A DNA stretch of 64,000 bases, taken from positions 186,001-250,000 of the forward strand of contig JAWZYV010013556.1 in NCBI GenBank assembly GCA_038373885.1, written 5' to 3'. The translations under genes were made by a program, and so were the position numbers. The notes below the pieces were generated by a model. The model made no database searches and had not been told where the DNA came from. It worked only from the letters and a program-made list of their open reading frames with translations. The stretch is from Cheiracanthium punctorium. Its lineage: Eukaryota > Arthropoda > Arachnida > Araneae > Cheiracanthiidae. Positions 47,191 to 58,372 of this stretch are shown piece after piece. The first letter of the stretch is position 1; each line of letters opens with the position of its first letter.

Positions 47191-49692
47191 CAATTTAATT
47201 TTAAAAGTTTTACTTTAAAATAGAAGGAAAGGAAAAAAATGGAGCGATTTCACTTGAATTTCCAAGCACTTGATTGTAATGTATAAGAATTTTTATTGTA
47301 ACCCAGTAAAAATACTATGAGTCCTGCTCACACAAAAAATTTGTGCAGGTTGTGTGATGGTGACCTATTACACACATTCCTAATTTGAACTTATTCTAAT
47401 CCACTGTTTACACTAGTGCACTTTAAATGATTAGCATCCCCAGGCCGTAATGTATAAGAATTATTTCTTGCGCTCCTGCGATCAACCCATCAGTTCTATA
47501 TACACCAAAATGTATGCAGATCATGTGACTTCGACCTTTAGTATACATATGGGCTGGGAAACTATTCTGCATAGAATTCAAGCAAGCCTATATGTAGAAA
47601 GTATTCTGCATAGGAGCAGTCGGAAACATGACAGTGCAGAGGTCTCTTTGTGTCCAAAACTCTCATCCACGCACATAGCTGTGTAATATGTGCAGTAGTG
47701 CTCCAACAGAGTGATTTCGCGAAAGTAGTATGATGCACCAGATCCCTTGCAGCACTCATATCAGTTGCTGCAGCAAACATTCTGGAAAAAAAATCTGAAA
47801 GTTCGGTTGTGCATGCAAAGTCGATCACTAGCAAAGTCTTCTGATGCCTGGGCTACAATAACCTCATAAAAGTTGAATCATGAAAAGAAAGTGGTGAGAA
47901 GAATAAAAACAACTTTACTTGCAACGTTGTACAGACTTAGGGACTCGAATTGCGAACCATTTGAAAGTGTACTTGTCTCAAAAAAGAAATTTCATGGACA
48001 ATCAAACTTTCTGAAACATTGGCAAGCATTTCCCAAATCCGTGTGTGCCACATGGTTCATAGCACTTTCTGCACGGACCTCATACACCATGTGTTTCATT
48101 CTAACCTATACAAGGAAGTATATTAGAGATAAATCGGGTGATCGGAAGAGTCAATAAATTTATCCACCGCAATTGTGTTTTCAAAAGTGCGTTAACAAAA
48201 CTGTTATCAAGAGACGGTTTATGTCATCTTTGTAGAACCTTATATGATGTTCAGGGTGATGAGAGAGTTGATTAACAATCTAACATTCAAAAAATAAGTA
48301 AAAAGTCACATCAAAAGATATTACCGATTTAAATATGTTCTTTACTAATCTCATAAAAAAAGAAAATTTTAAATTGGTGTAATAATTCAAGGAATATAGT
48401 CGGTTTTTACAAGTATGAAATTATTACCAATAAAATAAATAATTTTTCCAGTGAAATTGTCTTTTTTACTCAATTTCATGTAAATTCAAAAAGTAAATTT
48501 TTAGTCAGCTTCGATTGATCCATTTCTAAACAAATTGTTGTAGCACTCTTAACTGCCAATATTAGTAACTACATAAAAATTATAACGTACATTCTTACCG
48601 CTTTTACAGCTTTTTTGCTAATCACAGATATATGTTTCCCTACTCACTATTTGAAAGATGACTGTCAAAAATAAGAACCATTACTAACTGCTATTTACTA
48701 CTCACTCAATTTTCTAGACCTCCGAGATTCACAATTTACATGTAAGATTTAACCTACTCATGCAAACAAATAGTAAATATTTTTTTTCAAATTACTATAA
48801 CTGCATTTGAACACACTTCAACATTTTTTTTTTTCAAATTTCATTTCAACGCAATAAATTCTTTATAAAAAATTCAATCTGCATGCTCTTTTTAGATCTC
48901 TTCTACAACTTATATTTAAATGAACTAACACCTTCAGAGAAGAACTTTTTCTTATCTGAAAAGCCGAAATTCTTTTCTTCATAACAAATTTATGAAAATC
49001 TGTTGCAGACACTCAAAAGAAAATTGATACTGTTAAAGGATTTGCGGCATTTACATTAAACGACTTTTGTCTTTTTTTTTTTTTTTTTTCTCTTTCATTT
49101 CTCAAATTGAAGCAAAACTCCAAGTGGTAAATCTTTAAATTCTTTCTTATTGCTTTATAACTACCACTCACTCTTTTGTGTTTGCACAAAGAAGGCTTAT
49201 TAAATTACCTACTTTGAATTTCAAATATTCGATACTGAATATTCGCAAGCTATAGAAATAATACTTTTTTAAAGAATAGTATAAATTAATAACAAAATAT
49301 TTATTACAATTTATAGAAATGCTGAGAGCTATTCTATAAACTGTGTAGCGAAGCGAAACCTCATGCAAGGCATTTTGGCTAAAAGTTTAAATTACGGCAT
49401 GCTTTAATGCTGCCCTGAAAAGGTTTTAATTTCTTTTAAAGTGCGCGACACTGATGCTAGACTGCCAGGCCCGGTCTAAAGCGTGCGGACATTTACGGAA
49501 GCGCACATGCGATTGTGAAAGGAGCGTCGAAATGAAAAAAAAAATATGTTACAAAATTCCACCGTAAAAATTTGAATCTTTGTATAACTTTCAATGTAAA
49601 TTAGTTCTTTGTTTATGTTAATAACTTTTGTTCAAGAAATAAAATGTTGCTTGCAAGTGCAGTAAAGAGACTGGCTCCAAGAGCTCCCACAT
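47191..49692. other. No supported feature
   Basis: Frames of 78-94 codons on both strands at 47,450-48,157 lack domains. A short GC-richer patch lies at 49,440-49,515 and (T)n at 49,071-49,090. Confidence 0.35.
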
Positions 49693-49902
49693 CGTTCTTA
49701 TGCAACAAAGCTAATGAGATACATCACTATCACATCTTTAGTTATTCCTGGTTTTTTTTTTTTTGTGTTTGTTTTTCCCAAACAAACGTGCTGTATAAGA
49801 CTCTGTTGCGTAAGAACTCGCGTCGTACCGTTCTTATGCAACAGAGCCAAACAGTATTATAGGTAATGAGCTGCATCACTATCACATGTTTATTTATTCC
49901 TG
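49693..49902. repeat. Direct repeat around a hairpin
   Basis: 'CGTTCTTATGCAACA' followed by 'CATCACTATCACAT' and 'TTATTCCTG' occurs at 49,693-49,752 and again at 49,830-49,902. Between them a hairpin (CTCTGTTGCGTAAGAAC and its near-complement) lies at about 49,801-49,847. Confidence 0.65.
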
Positions 49903-49904
49903 AC

Positions 49905-50814
49905 TAGCCGCCTCCGGTGGCCTGTTGGTTCGCCATCTTAATAAATCTTTTGTTTCTCCTCCGCTTCTTTGGCACTAAAATATCTCAGATTCTGAATGGA
50001 ATTTAAAACTGAGATGGTTACAAACAGGAGCTGCCCTAGGGTAAGTGGCGTCCCGTGCTAACGTAAAAAAGACTCCCCCCCATTTATGCTCTTCTTAGTT
50101 TTTGAGTTCGAAATGACGCCCCTTCGAAGCCCCGATGCAATGATTACATTGCTTACCGTGTCGGGCCGCCCCTGGTTACAAAAATAAGATGGCTTACTGA
50201 TAAAAACCTACAAAAAGGTACAAATTATTTCCGTCCCATATTAATTCTGAAGAGCTTCTAGATATATATCGGATGTTATCAAGAAACGGAAAGGAAAAAA
50301 AAAGAAGTAAGAAAATCTGCAACACTTTCAGATTTTAAATACGCGCTAAATTGCTATATATTAAACGCGCATCACATCCATGCGGCTTCCCTATTTTCTT
50401 TCGTTATTCCATTAAGTTGGAAAGTGTATCATTATTCACCAGTGTGATTAAACAAAAGTAAATTTGATATTTCTAACATACTTTTTCTGGATATAATACA
50501 TTAGAAATAAAAAAGGGGAAAAAGACGCGCAGAAAAATGCATCATTAGAACTGAATAAAAGTTACAAAAAACTAATTTTTTGTTTGTTTGTTTGTGTAAC
50601 ATGTGTTTCGGAAGTGTGTGCGTGTGCTTGGTCCATAGTCCAATTATAAATCCATGTCAGAAGGAAAAACTTATTCAGGTGATTTTATTTCTTAAAAATT
50701 GCGTATTCTATAGGTTTACGCCATCTGTTGACGGCTTTGTAAAGAAAAGCTCAATTGTATTCTTCTTCTTTTTGGATAAAATATAGTTTTTTGTATATTA
50801 TAGGAGTGTTTTTT
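49905..50814 (+). repeat. R2 composite repeat, copy 2
   Basis: Colinear with 20,455-21,370, including the embedded MITE. It is cut at its 3' end by the palindromic structure that starts at 50,815. Confidence 0.75.
50025..50174. mobile_element. hAT-like MITE inside R2 copy 2
   Basis: Same insertion as at 20,588-20,741: flanked by GTTACAAA at 50,017-50,024 and 50,175-50,182, with ends CAGGAGCTGCCCTA and TCGGGCCGCCCCTG. Confidence 0.85.
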
Positions 50815-51180
50815 TCGCGCGATAAAATGTAGCCTGTTTGATAATCCAGGACTTTAACCCTTTGAGGCGTAAACCTTTCCCAATGCTGAAAACAGGGCAG
50901 TCGTTGCCATCGCTCGACTTAACTACCAGCAAGATGGCGGAAGATCTAAACGTTCATCGTGTGCCACAGATCTAGAGACCCTTTTTTGATGACAGCTGGC
51001 TGTGCGACACACAGGGTATCTAGATCTGTGGCACGCGATGAACGTTTCGATCTTCCGCCATCTTGCTGGTAGTTAAGTCGAGTGATGGCAATGGCTGCCC
51101 TTTTTTCAGCATTGTGAAAGGGTTGCGCCTCAAAGGGTTAAAGTCCTGGATTATCAAACAGGCTACATTTTATCGCGCGA
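50815..51180. mobile_element. Palindrome interrupted at its TTAA centre by a piggyBac-like foldback
   Basis: The outer 39-bp arms (TCGCGCGATAAAATG... to ...CCAGGACT) are perfectly inverted. They abut TTAA on each side, and between them is a foldback starting CCCTTTGAGGCG, the same family as 26,718-27,223. In that other copy the element stops at TTAA with no outer palindrome, so here the outer arms look like target DNA. Confidence 0.75.
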
Positions 51181-53315
51181 TATGTTAATAACTAATATGT
51201 TAATAACTAATCACTGTATCTGTAACTTTTTGATGCACTGTACATTCCTTATGAATCTGTAAACTTTCGCAACGCTCTGTATTCATTCGTTATTGATTTC
51301 TAAATCTTCAACAAAATATTCGTACAAGGCCCATTTTGGGTAATAATGTACACGAAATTCACTTCCTTTCAACAAAGCCGTGAGTGTGAACAAAAAGAAG
51401 AAGAAAATTTAAAGTAATGATGCACAAATTCGATACTTAAAATTACATACTTCGACTTGTTTCAAGGACATTTAATAACTAATGACTGCTTCATTTAAAC
51501 CCAGCACCGGTGCCTTGGTATATAATTATTCATTAAAAGAGTAACTTCCAGCTCTTTTAAAGGAAGCAGCAGTTTCCTCCAACCTTAAGTAACTGGCTTG
51601 TCAAAATCAGGAATGAAAAGCCTCATTTTGGAAACAGAAAGCGTTGATTCGAGAGCTTTAAATGACTCTTTCGAAAGTAAATTAACCATTCTTCAGCTTC
51701 AAAAGGTAAAGGAAGTTTGCGCTCTCTGCAATAATTAAAATGTTTTAATGTTGTATTTTGATTTGCTTTTTATTCAGTTTTCCGTTGGAAGTTCGATTTT
51801 CAAGTGCAGCAGTTGAGTAAATATGAAAAAAAAACATTAAAAAAATAGAAAAAGGTAGAGGACTAAAAACAAAAGTAATCATTTTTTTATGTGAAAAACT
51901 AAAAAAATGTTTTCACCTATTTTCGTGAAATTCTCCGTGAGTTACTTTTATTTGGGCTCGGTTTTTTTTTATTTTCAAAATAATAAAGTCTCTCTCTAGT
52001 TTTAATAAAAAGACGCAGAAGTTCGAAATCATCGAACAACATAAAAAAAGTTTAGATATATACTTTCAAAAGTTATCATTTTTGATTTATCAACAGCATG
52101 TCCACCGTACTTTTTTTTCCTTTGTGTAATGCAACGTAAGTATTTGGAAAACGTTTTTATACAATACAATTCTTACGAAAATTTCACAGTCAGTTCTCTG
52201 GAGTTTATATGTGGGAATAAATAATACGGTTGGATGGGGTTTTTTTCTAAAACAGTATAATTAGAACAAAATATTAGCTAGGCTCTCAAAAAACCGTTTT
52301 TCTGTACCAACTATTCAATCCAAACTTTCAACTGTTGCATCTTCTCGTGATACCTATTTGCTGTTTCATTTGAGAAACACACATCTTGTTTAAGGTGGTA
52401 ACATATTTGCGGTGGCGTGAAATTACATTCACATAAATTACAATCAGAAAAACAAATTCCAAAATGAAACAAAATTATCCAGCTTATAAATAATAAAACA
52501 AGCTTGGTCAGGGGCTAGAAAGCTACTTTTATTTCATTCGTTAATCCACATAATATTAAAAATAAAGCTTGCTATGTTACATGTAAATGTCTTATTCATA
52601 CATCTCATTCAGAGAGAAAAATATTTTTTTGAAATTACTATGGACATCTGGCCCTGCATTATGTCACAAATTGCACATTAATTTCCCAATTCAAAATTAA
52701 AAGATCTCCGATTCAAGACCTAGCGAAGTGATCTTTTCTTATAGTAACCAAACCAAACCCATTACAAAAATTATAAAATATACACCGTATTTAGAATCAA
52801 ATCAATATCAGTTCCATAATTTTACAAGTACGGACATTCCATACTCAGATACTAATACTCTTTAGCTCGGTTTTCACTTACTGAAGTTCTCGCTCTTCCA
52901 CTTGACCTTTATTTTAAAGATAATTATTACCAGTAATATTGCCTTTAAAGTATAATATTTAACAACTCCTCTACAGCAATATCCATTTAAGAGTTAACCA
53001 AGAGAATAAACAAATGAAATCAGAATTCTAAAAATTTGTGCTATCTGGATTTGCAAGTGCAGTTAAAGAGAACAGTTTCTTGTTTAAAACTAATCAAGAA
53101 ATTTTAAAAAATCTAAAAAGTAAAAAAAAATATAGCAGTAGTTCCACAGTATTATTCTAGTAAGTAGCATTTCTTCTAAAATAATTAGTAATCAATATTT
53201 AACCACGAACATACATTATATTACATTTACATTAACCAGGAATTTATGGAAAATTATTCATGTACACTGTAAAATCTATCATTTTCCCTGTAAATTCACT
53301 ATGTTTATATATATA
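51181..53315. other. Non-coding; one possible short exon
   Basis: From the ATG at 51,613 a 31-codon stretch (M-K-S-L-I-L-E-T-E-S-V-D-S-R) runs to CAAAAG|GTAAAG at 51,705, a fair donor. The upstream acceptor is weak. Otherwise AT-rich without features. Confidence 0.25.
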
Positions 53316-53783
53316 TGTAATGTATAAAAAGGTAATTTGGATTTTACTAGTTTGGGTATTGGTCAAGCGGGTACTTTCACTGTAAGTTTTACTTTCCTGT
53401 CATACTCTGGAGCTATGTTTTATTTATTTTGTTATTTGCCAGACATCAGGCCGTCGATTCTGAGTTCTTTAGATGTACTCGGGTCCCCACGCCCTTGTGT
53501 CCCCGGATGTGGGTCATGTTGGGAAATGTGTGTGGTTCGATCAGAGATAAGAGAGAGGAGGAGTTATGTCTTCGCAGACCACGTGGTGTGGTAAGCGTAA
53601 ATACTCCCGCACATCGAAAATCGGGGGACTTCTGCCACTGGAACGGCTTAATGAGTCCATGCTGATTCTTGTACCCGTCTCCCCTCCCCTCTTCTCATTC
53701 TAAATTGTAACTTAATTGTAATGTTCAATAAACCATATTACCTGCCTTATCTCTGAAGCTTACTTGAAAAATCTGACGTCTCA
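53316..53783 (+). repeat. 5' LTR
   Basis: TG...CA bounded: TGTAATGTATAAAAAGG to GACGTCTCA. A TATA-like TATAAAAA lies at 53,323 only 7 bp inside the LTR, which would leave an unusually short U3 if it is the promoter. AATAAA is at 53,727-53,732. It lacks the 13 bp (TGCCACGCGCGCT region) present in the 3' LTR near 60,045. Confidence 0.93.
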
Positions 53784-54763
53784 AATAGCCGGCAGGATGA
53801 TTGCCTGTGTGCAAATTAAAAATTTTAAATTGTAAAAAAAAAAAAAAAATTAACGCTCAAAAGTCCGGGAGACGGGTCCATCGCCCCCATCGTTCGCAGG
53901 AGATGCAGCGCGCCTCTTCACCGACACCAGCCGATGGCCTACTCCTTGAGTCCGCTCTCCACCGGCCAACTTCGTCGAGCCCTGCTCTGGGAGATTTCAA
54001 CACCGACTGATGACTCAGGTTACCTTCTGAAGTACTTCACAGAACGTCCTGTACGTTCTACGCCGTTAATGCCGAAATGGAAGAACGTCTGCATTGATGA
54101 ACAGCCTATACCATATTTCTGCAGCGCTCATCATACCGAAATCTGCGCCTCCTAATTCATTTTTTTTTTCCTTTTTCGCACGTTCGCCACAAACCAAGAG
54201 AAACTCCTGTCATCATTATAGCGCGGCGGTGCGTCAAAATTTACTGCCTTCATTGCACCCAAAACAGCCCCCCCCCATGAGAAGTGTGTGCAACTGGTGA
54301 ATCATTTCCCCCTTTTCTCCCTGCCGAATATTTTTGTTTTTGTGCGTACAACTTGTTGACCAACACTCCTCCTGTCTGCATTTAACTTGAGAGAAAAGAT
54401 ATTTTTTTTGTGTGTGTTTTGTTTATCGTTGAGGGATGACGATTTTAATTTGTGGATATCAATTTCTTTCGTAAAAGTAAGCGATTTTTATTTTAGAGTT
54501 GAAGTGAACATTAGAACATTATATTTAAATGGTTATTAATTGTGTGTGTGTTATTTTAAAGGGCTATTTTAGTGTTGATGAAAAAAAAAAAAAATTTTTT
54601 TTGATATATCTGCATTTTTTTTTCATTAAAATAGTATTTTCATTAAGGTAAGATTTTGTAAATTTATTGCAGTATTATTATTAATGTTGCTAAATAAGAT
54701 TTCTGAATGCAATTATTAAATGCTTCTCCGTTCAGGTAAAAATTTAGAAAAAAAAATTTCAGC
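53784..54763 (+). other. Leader between 5' LTR and gag
   Basis: A 980-bp untranslated leader. The first bases after the LTR (AATAGCCGGCAGG) contain no TGG, so a canonical tRNA 3'-end primer site is not visible. Homopolymer A and T tracts are present. 'AAAATTTCAG' directly precedes the gag ATG and looks like a splice acceptor, so a spliced leader is possible. Confidence 0.6.
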
Positions 54764-55744
54764 ATGTCGTTAGATGGTAAAGAAAATACACAAACTATTG
54801 CCACTATGTCCCTGCAAAAAAGTGATGAGTTTATTGCCCCCTTTAATTTTGAAGATAACATGAGTTTTGAGAGTTGGATAGCGTATTACGAACGGTGTTG
54901 CTTACAACAAAATAAAGACGGAGACTGGAAATTTCAAAATATAGGAAAATTTCTTAAGGGGTCTGCCTTAACAACATACATGAATAATATTACAAATTGT
55001 ATTAATTGGCAAGAATTGATTGAAATACTGAGAGAAAAATATATTTCATGTACCGTGTTTACTTTCATGGATTTTACAAATTTAAAACTAGAAAAAATTT
55101 CGAATCTTATAACTTATTTTCATGAAAAATTAGAAATAGGTAGAAAATTGGGGCTACCTAATAATATAATATTAGAAGGATTGACCAATGGTCTTCCTAG
55201 TAATGTGAGAGCACTTTTAACCCTGCAACCACCCAGTAGTGCCACCGAGTGGCTTAAGGTAGCGTCAAAATTAATCAAAATTCACGAACCGCCCCAACAG
55301 GCAAGCTTTACCTCCTCGCCCAATAATGCACAAAATCCTAGTTACTTCACACCCAAGCTTCGGAATTTTAGACCCTACCATGCTCCTGTTTATAACCGAC
55401 CAAATTGGCGTCAACCAATTCATAATTCAACCCAAGGGCGAACCCAAATAAATAATTGGCCCCGTTTTCGACCCCTATCTCAAAGTCCTCAAAGTTTACA
55501 CCACCAAAATAATGTCAATTACCAAGAAAGCACCCTACCTAGAACTCCATGTAGAAAATGTGAGGGGCTAGGGATAAGTAATGCTTTCCATTGGACGCAT
55601 ACTTGTCCCTTTAAAAGTAACAACCAAATTGCGACAAACCCATATGCGACACCAATTATGACTCACCCGAATATGACTTCGAACACCACTATTTTAAATT
55701 CACAAAATAATGGTACTGAGACCTCGCGAGAAGAGAACTTATGA
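54764..55744 (+). CDS. gag: Gag polyprotein (326 aa)
   Basis: The structural protein that would form the cytoplasmic virus-like particle. Residues ~25-170 look like a retrotransposon capsid region (W-I-A-Y-Y-E near 30, 'FLKGSALTTY' near 66-75, 'YFHEKLEIGRKLGLP' near 117-131). A Pro/Asn/Gln-rich segment follows (~175-260). Near 265-285 there is a C-x2-C-x9-H-x4-C knuckle (CRKC...H..TC) for nucleic-acid binding. The frame is intact from ATG to TGA. The TGA at 55,742-55,744 is followed directly by CTA, and pol continues in the same frame, so Gag-Pol could be made by stop-codon readthrough. Confidence 0.9.
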   Translation: MSLDGKENTQTIATMSLQKSDEFIAPFNFEDNMSFESWIAYYERCCLQQNKDGDWKFQNIGKFLKGSALTTYMNNITNCINWQELIEILREKYISCTVFTFMDFTNLKLEKISNLITYFHEKLEIGRKLGLPNNIILEGLTNGLPSNVRALLTLQPPSSATEWLKVASKLIKIHEPPQQASFTSSPNNAQNPSYFTPKLRNFRPYHAPVYNRPNWRQPIHNSTQGRTQINNWPRFRPLSQSPQSLHHQNNVNYQESTLPRTPCRKCEGLGISNAFHWTHTCPFKSNNQIATNPYATPIMTHPNMTSNTTILNSQNNGTETSREENL

Positions 55745-58372
55745 CTATTTACTGTACCCGGGTACCTAAGGAAAAAATTAACTCAATCCAAAATTGACAA
55801 TTTTGAATTTTTAAGTGTTCCCTGTGTCATAGACACTGGCTCTACACTCTCTGTCTTGCCGCAAAGTTCTGTTGGACGATATAATTTAGAAGTACAGAGA
55901 GTCTCGCCTTTAAATGTTACTCAAGCAGATGGACTGCTGATACTTGATACAGTGTGTTATGTTAATTTAGAAATTGGAAACATTACTCAGTGTGTAAAAT
56001 TTTTTATAGTATATTCAAGCCTGCCATATGCCATATTGGGTTTACCAGAGTGTAAAAAGTTTTGTTTATATATTGATTGTGTGAATTTATGTGTTTTTCA
56101 AAATAATGTTAGATTACCTTTATACAATTATGATGCCTTACCTATGTCTCTACATTTAAATCAACCCAGTTCTTCAACCGATAGCAAAGCCTCTGAGGAA
56201 AGCGTTCCCCCTCAGACTGTTTATAAAGCTATCAATCCAAAATTAGAGGAATTATTAAATAAATATGAGAAAATCTTTGCAAAAAATAAATATGATATTG
56301 GTCGTATTAATGTAGAACCTCAACGTATAAATTTAACTTCTGACCTACCTGTTTGCCTCAGGCCTTATCGAACCTCTCCTAAAGAGGAAGATGAAATTAA
56401 TTCTCAGATTGAACAATTATTAAAAGCTGGTTTAATTAAGGAAAGCAATAGCCCCTATGCTGCACCCGTCACTTTAGCGTATAAACGCGACGAGGGTACC
56501 AAAACTAGACTGTGTGTGGATTATCGTAAATTAAATAATATAGTAAAAAATGATGCCGAGCCTTTGCCACGTATTGACAGCTTATTAGATAAACTAAGTG
56601 GGGCGAAAATATTCTCAACTCTTGATTTGGCGTCTGGATTTTGGCATGTGCCCATCCACCCTCAAGATACTGAAAAACTAGCCTTTGTAACTAATACAGG
56701 TCTCTATACGTTCCAGGTCTTGCCATTTGGCATTAAGACAGGGCCTGCTATATTTAACAGAGTCATGAGAAGAATATTAAATAAATATAAAATTAAATTT
56801 GCCTATAATTATTTTGATGACATAATGGTTTTTTCTTCTTCTATGGAAGAACATATGCAGCATTTAGAAACTATTTTCCAAATTTGTTTGCAGGAAAATA
56901 TTAAATTGAAATTATCTAAATGTAACTTTGCTAAGGACACTATAAAATTTTTGGGGTATGAGGTTAAACAAGGTCAAATTACTCCAGATAATGCTAATAT
57001 TGAAATTATCAAAAATTTGAAGCCACCTACTAACGTAAAGGAACTACAGAGGTTTCTTGGTTTTGTAAATGTTTATAACAGATTTATTGATCGGTATGCA
57101 AAATTAAGACGTCCTTTAAATGATTTGTTAAAGAAAAACGCTAAATGGGATTGGTCAACAAACTGTCAGAAAAGTTTTGAAACCTTAAAAAATATTTTGA
57201 TATCTAAACCTGTGTTACAATTATACGACGTTAAATTACCTATCCATGTATTTATTGATGCATCAAATTGTTCAGTTGGAGCTGTGTTGAAGCAGCCGCA
57301 TGCCTCAGGTATCTTGCACCCGATTGCATATCATTCGAGATCGCTTCGATCATATGAAAAGAATTACACCATAACTGAATTAGAATGTTTGGCTATCGTT
57401 GATGCCCTTGATAAATTTTATCATTATCTTCACGGTCAAAAATTTGTCATTCATACTGACCACGCGGCATTGGTTTGGTTAAAAAATGTCAAAAATTTAA
57501 GAGGAAGATTATTCCGCTGGTCCCTTAAATTAAGTATGTTTGACTATGAAATAAAGTACCTAAAGGGCTCAACAAATGTCGAAGCTGATATGTTATCAAG
57601 GATTCCTCCTTCTCAACATCTCCAACTAATTCAACCTTCGGTTTTATTGTTAGATGCTGAAGAAATTAAAAATCAACAATTAGCAGAAAATATGCATGGT
57701 CCTAAATATAAAATCATTAATGATTTAATTAGCATAAATAAGAAAGGATTCAAAAAAATAGTGGTGCCTATGAGCTTAAGAAAAACTTTAATGAAAAATG
57801 CACATGAACATTTTGGCCATCCCGGTGTTCAAAAAATGTTAAGTATAATTTCACCTTCCTATTATTGGACTCATATGACTCAAGATATTTCCAATTATGT
57901 TAAACATTGTTCGACTTGCCAATTTAACAAAAAACCTAAACAGAAGAAATTTGGTTTGTTACAGGCTGTACCTGCTACTGATAAACCCTTTGAATGTCTT
58001 TCTATTGATACTGTAGGAGGTTTCAACTATTACAATTCAACAAAAAAATATCTACATCTAATAATTGACCATGCTACAAGATATGTTTGGGCCTTTCCTT
58101 CGAAAAGTGTCACTACTGAAACCTATATAAACTCTCTAAAACAAATATTCAACATTCAAGTTCCTCAAAAGATACTTAGTGATAGAAATGCAGCTTTTAC
58201 TGCTTCGCGTTTTAAAAAATTCCTCAAGAACTACAATACTAAACAACTATTAACTTCAGCTCATCATCCACAGACAAATGGAAAAGTAGAGAGGGTAAAT
58301 CAATCCATAGTTACTAGATTAAAATGTAAAGTTAACTCTTCACTTCTAAAATTCCTTGGACTAAGTTACTAG
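55745..58372 (+). CDS. pol: Pol polyprotein, PR-RT-RH-IN (5' part, to frameshift)
   Basis: Open for 875 codons in the gag frame, starting immediately after gag's TGA. The aspartic protease active site V-I-D-T-G-S lies at residues ~28-33. Reverse transcriptase spans ~180-420, with 'RLCVDYRKLNN' near 255, 'LPFGIKTGPAIFNR' near 325 and the catalytic Y-F-D-D near 355-358. RNase H follows from F-I-D-A-S near 503, with 'TELECLAIV' and 'HTDHAAL' downstream. Integrase begins with a zinc-binding H-x3-H...C-x2-C (HEHFGH, CSTC). Its catalytic core shows D (SIDTVGG), D (LSDRNAAF) and E (GKVERVNQ). The frame ends at a TAG at 58,370, about 30 codons past the catalytic Glu, because of a frameshift. There is no AUG near the start, consistent with translation as a Gag-Pol fusion. 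Confidence 0.92.
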   Translation, partial: LFTVPGYLRKKLTQSKIDNFEFLSVPCVIDTGSTLSVLPQSSVGRYNLEVQRVSPLNVTQADGLLILDTVCYVNLEIGNITQCVKFFIVYSSLPYAILGLPECKKFCLYIDCVNLCVFQNNVRLPLYNYDALPMSLHLNQPSSSTDSKASEESVPPQTVYKAINPKLEELLNKYEKIFAKNKYDIGRINVEPQRINLTSDLPVCLRPYRTSPKEEDEINSQIEQLLKAGLIKESNSPYAAPVTLAYKRDEGTKTRLCVDYRKLNNIVKNDAEPLPRIDSLLDKLSGAKIFSTLDLASGFWHVPIHPQDTEKLAFVTNTGLYTFQVLPFGIKTGPAIFNRVMRRILNKYKIKFAYNYFDDIMVFSSSMEEHMQHLETIFQICLQENIKLKLSKCNFAKDTIKFLGYEVKQGQITPDNANIEIIKNLKPPTNVKELQRFLGFVNVYNRFIDRYAKLRRPLNDLLKKNAKWDWSTNCQKSFETLKNILISKPVLQLYDVKLPIHVFIDASNCSVGAVLKQPHASGILHPIAYHSRSLRSYEKNYTITELECLAIVDALDKFYHYLHGQKFVIHTDHAALVWLKNVKNLRGRLFRWSLKLSMFDYEIKYLKGSTNVEADMLSRIPPSQHLQLIQPSVLLLDAEEIKNQQLAENMHGPKYKIINDLISINKKGFKKIVVPMSLRKTLMKNAHEHFGHPGVQKMLSIISPSYYWTHMTQDISNYVKHCSTCQFNKKPKQKKFGLLQAVPATDKPFECLSIDTVGGFNYYNSTKKYLHLIIDHATRYVWAFPSKSVTTETYINSLKQIFNIQVPQKILSDRNAAFTASRFKKFLKNYNTKQLLTSAHHPQTNGKVERVNQSIVTRLKCKVNSSLLKFLGLSY

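Noticed and set aside
47562..48157. Frames of 90-94 codons on opposite strands
   Set aside because: Compositionally plausible, but no domain, no matching splice sites and no repeat evidence. Left unannotated.
53798..54300. Short overlapping frames in the retrotransposon leader
   Set aside because: They lie upstream of gag, lack domains and one spans the poly-A tract; treated as untranslated leader.
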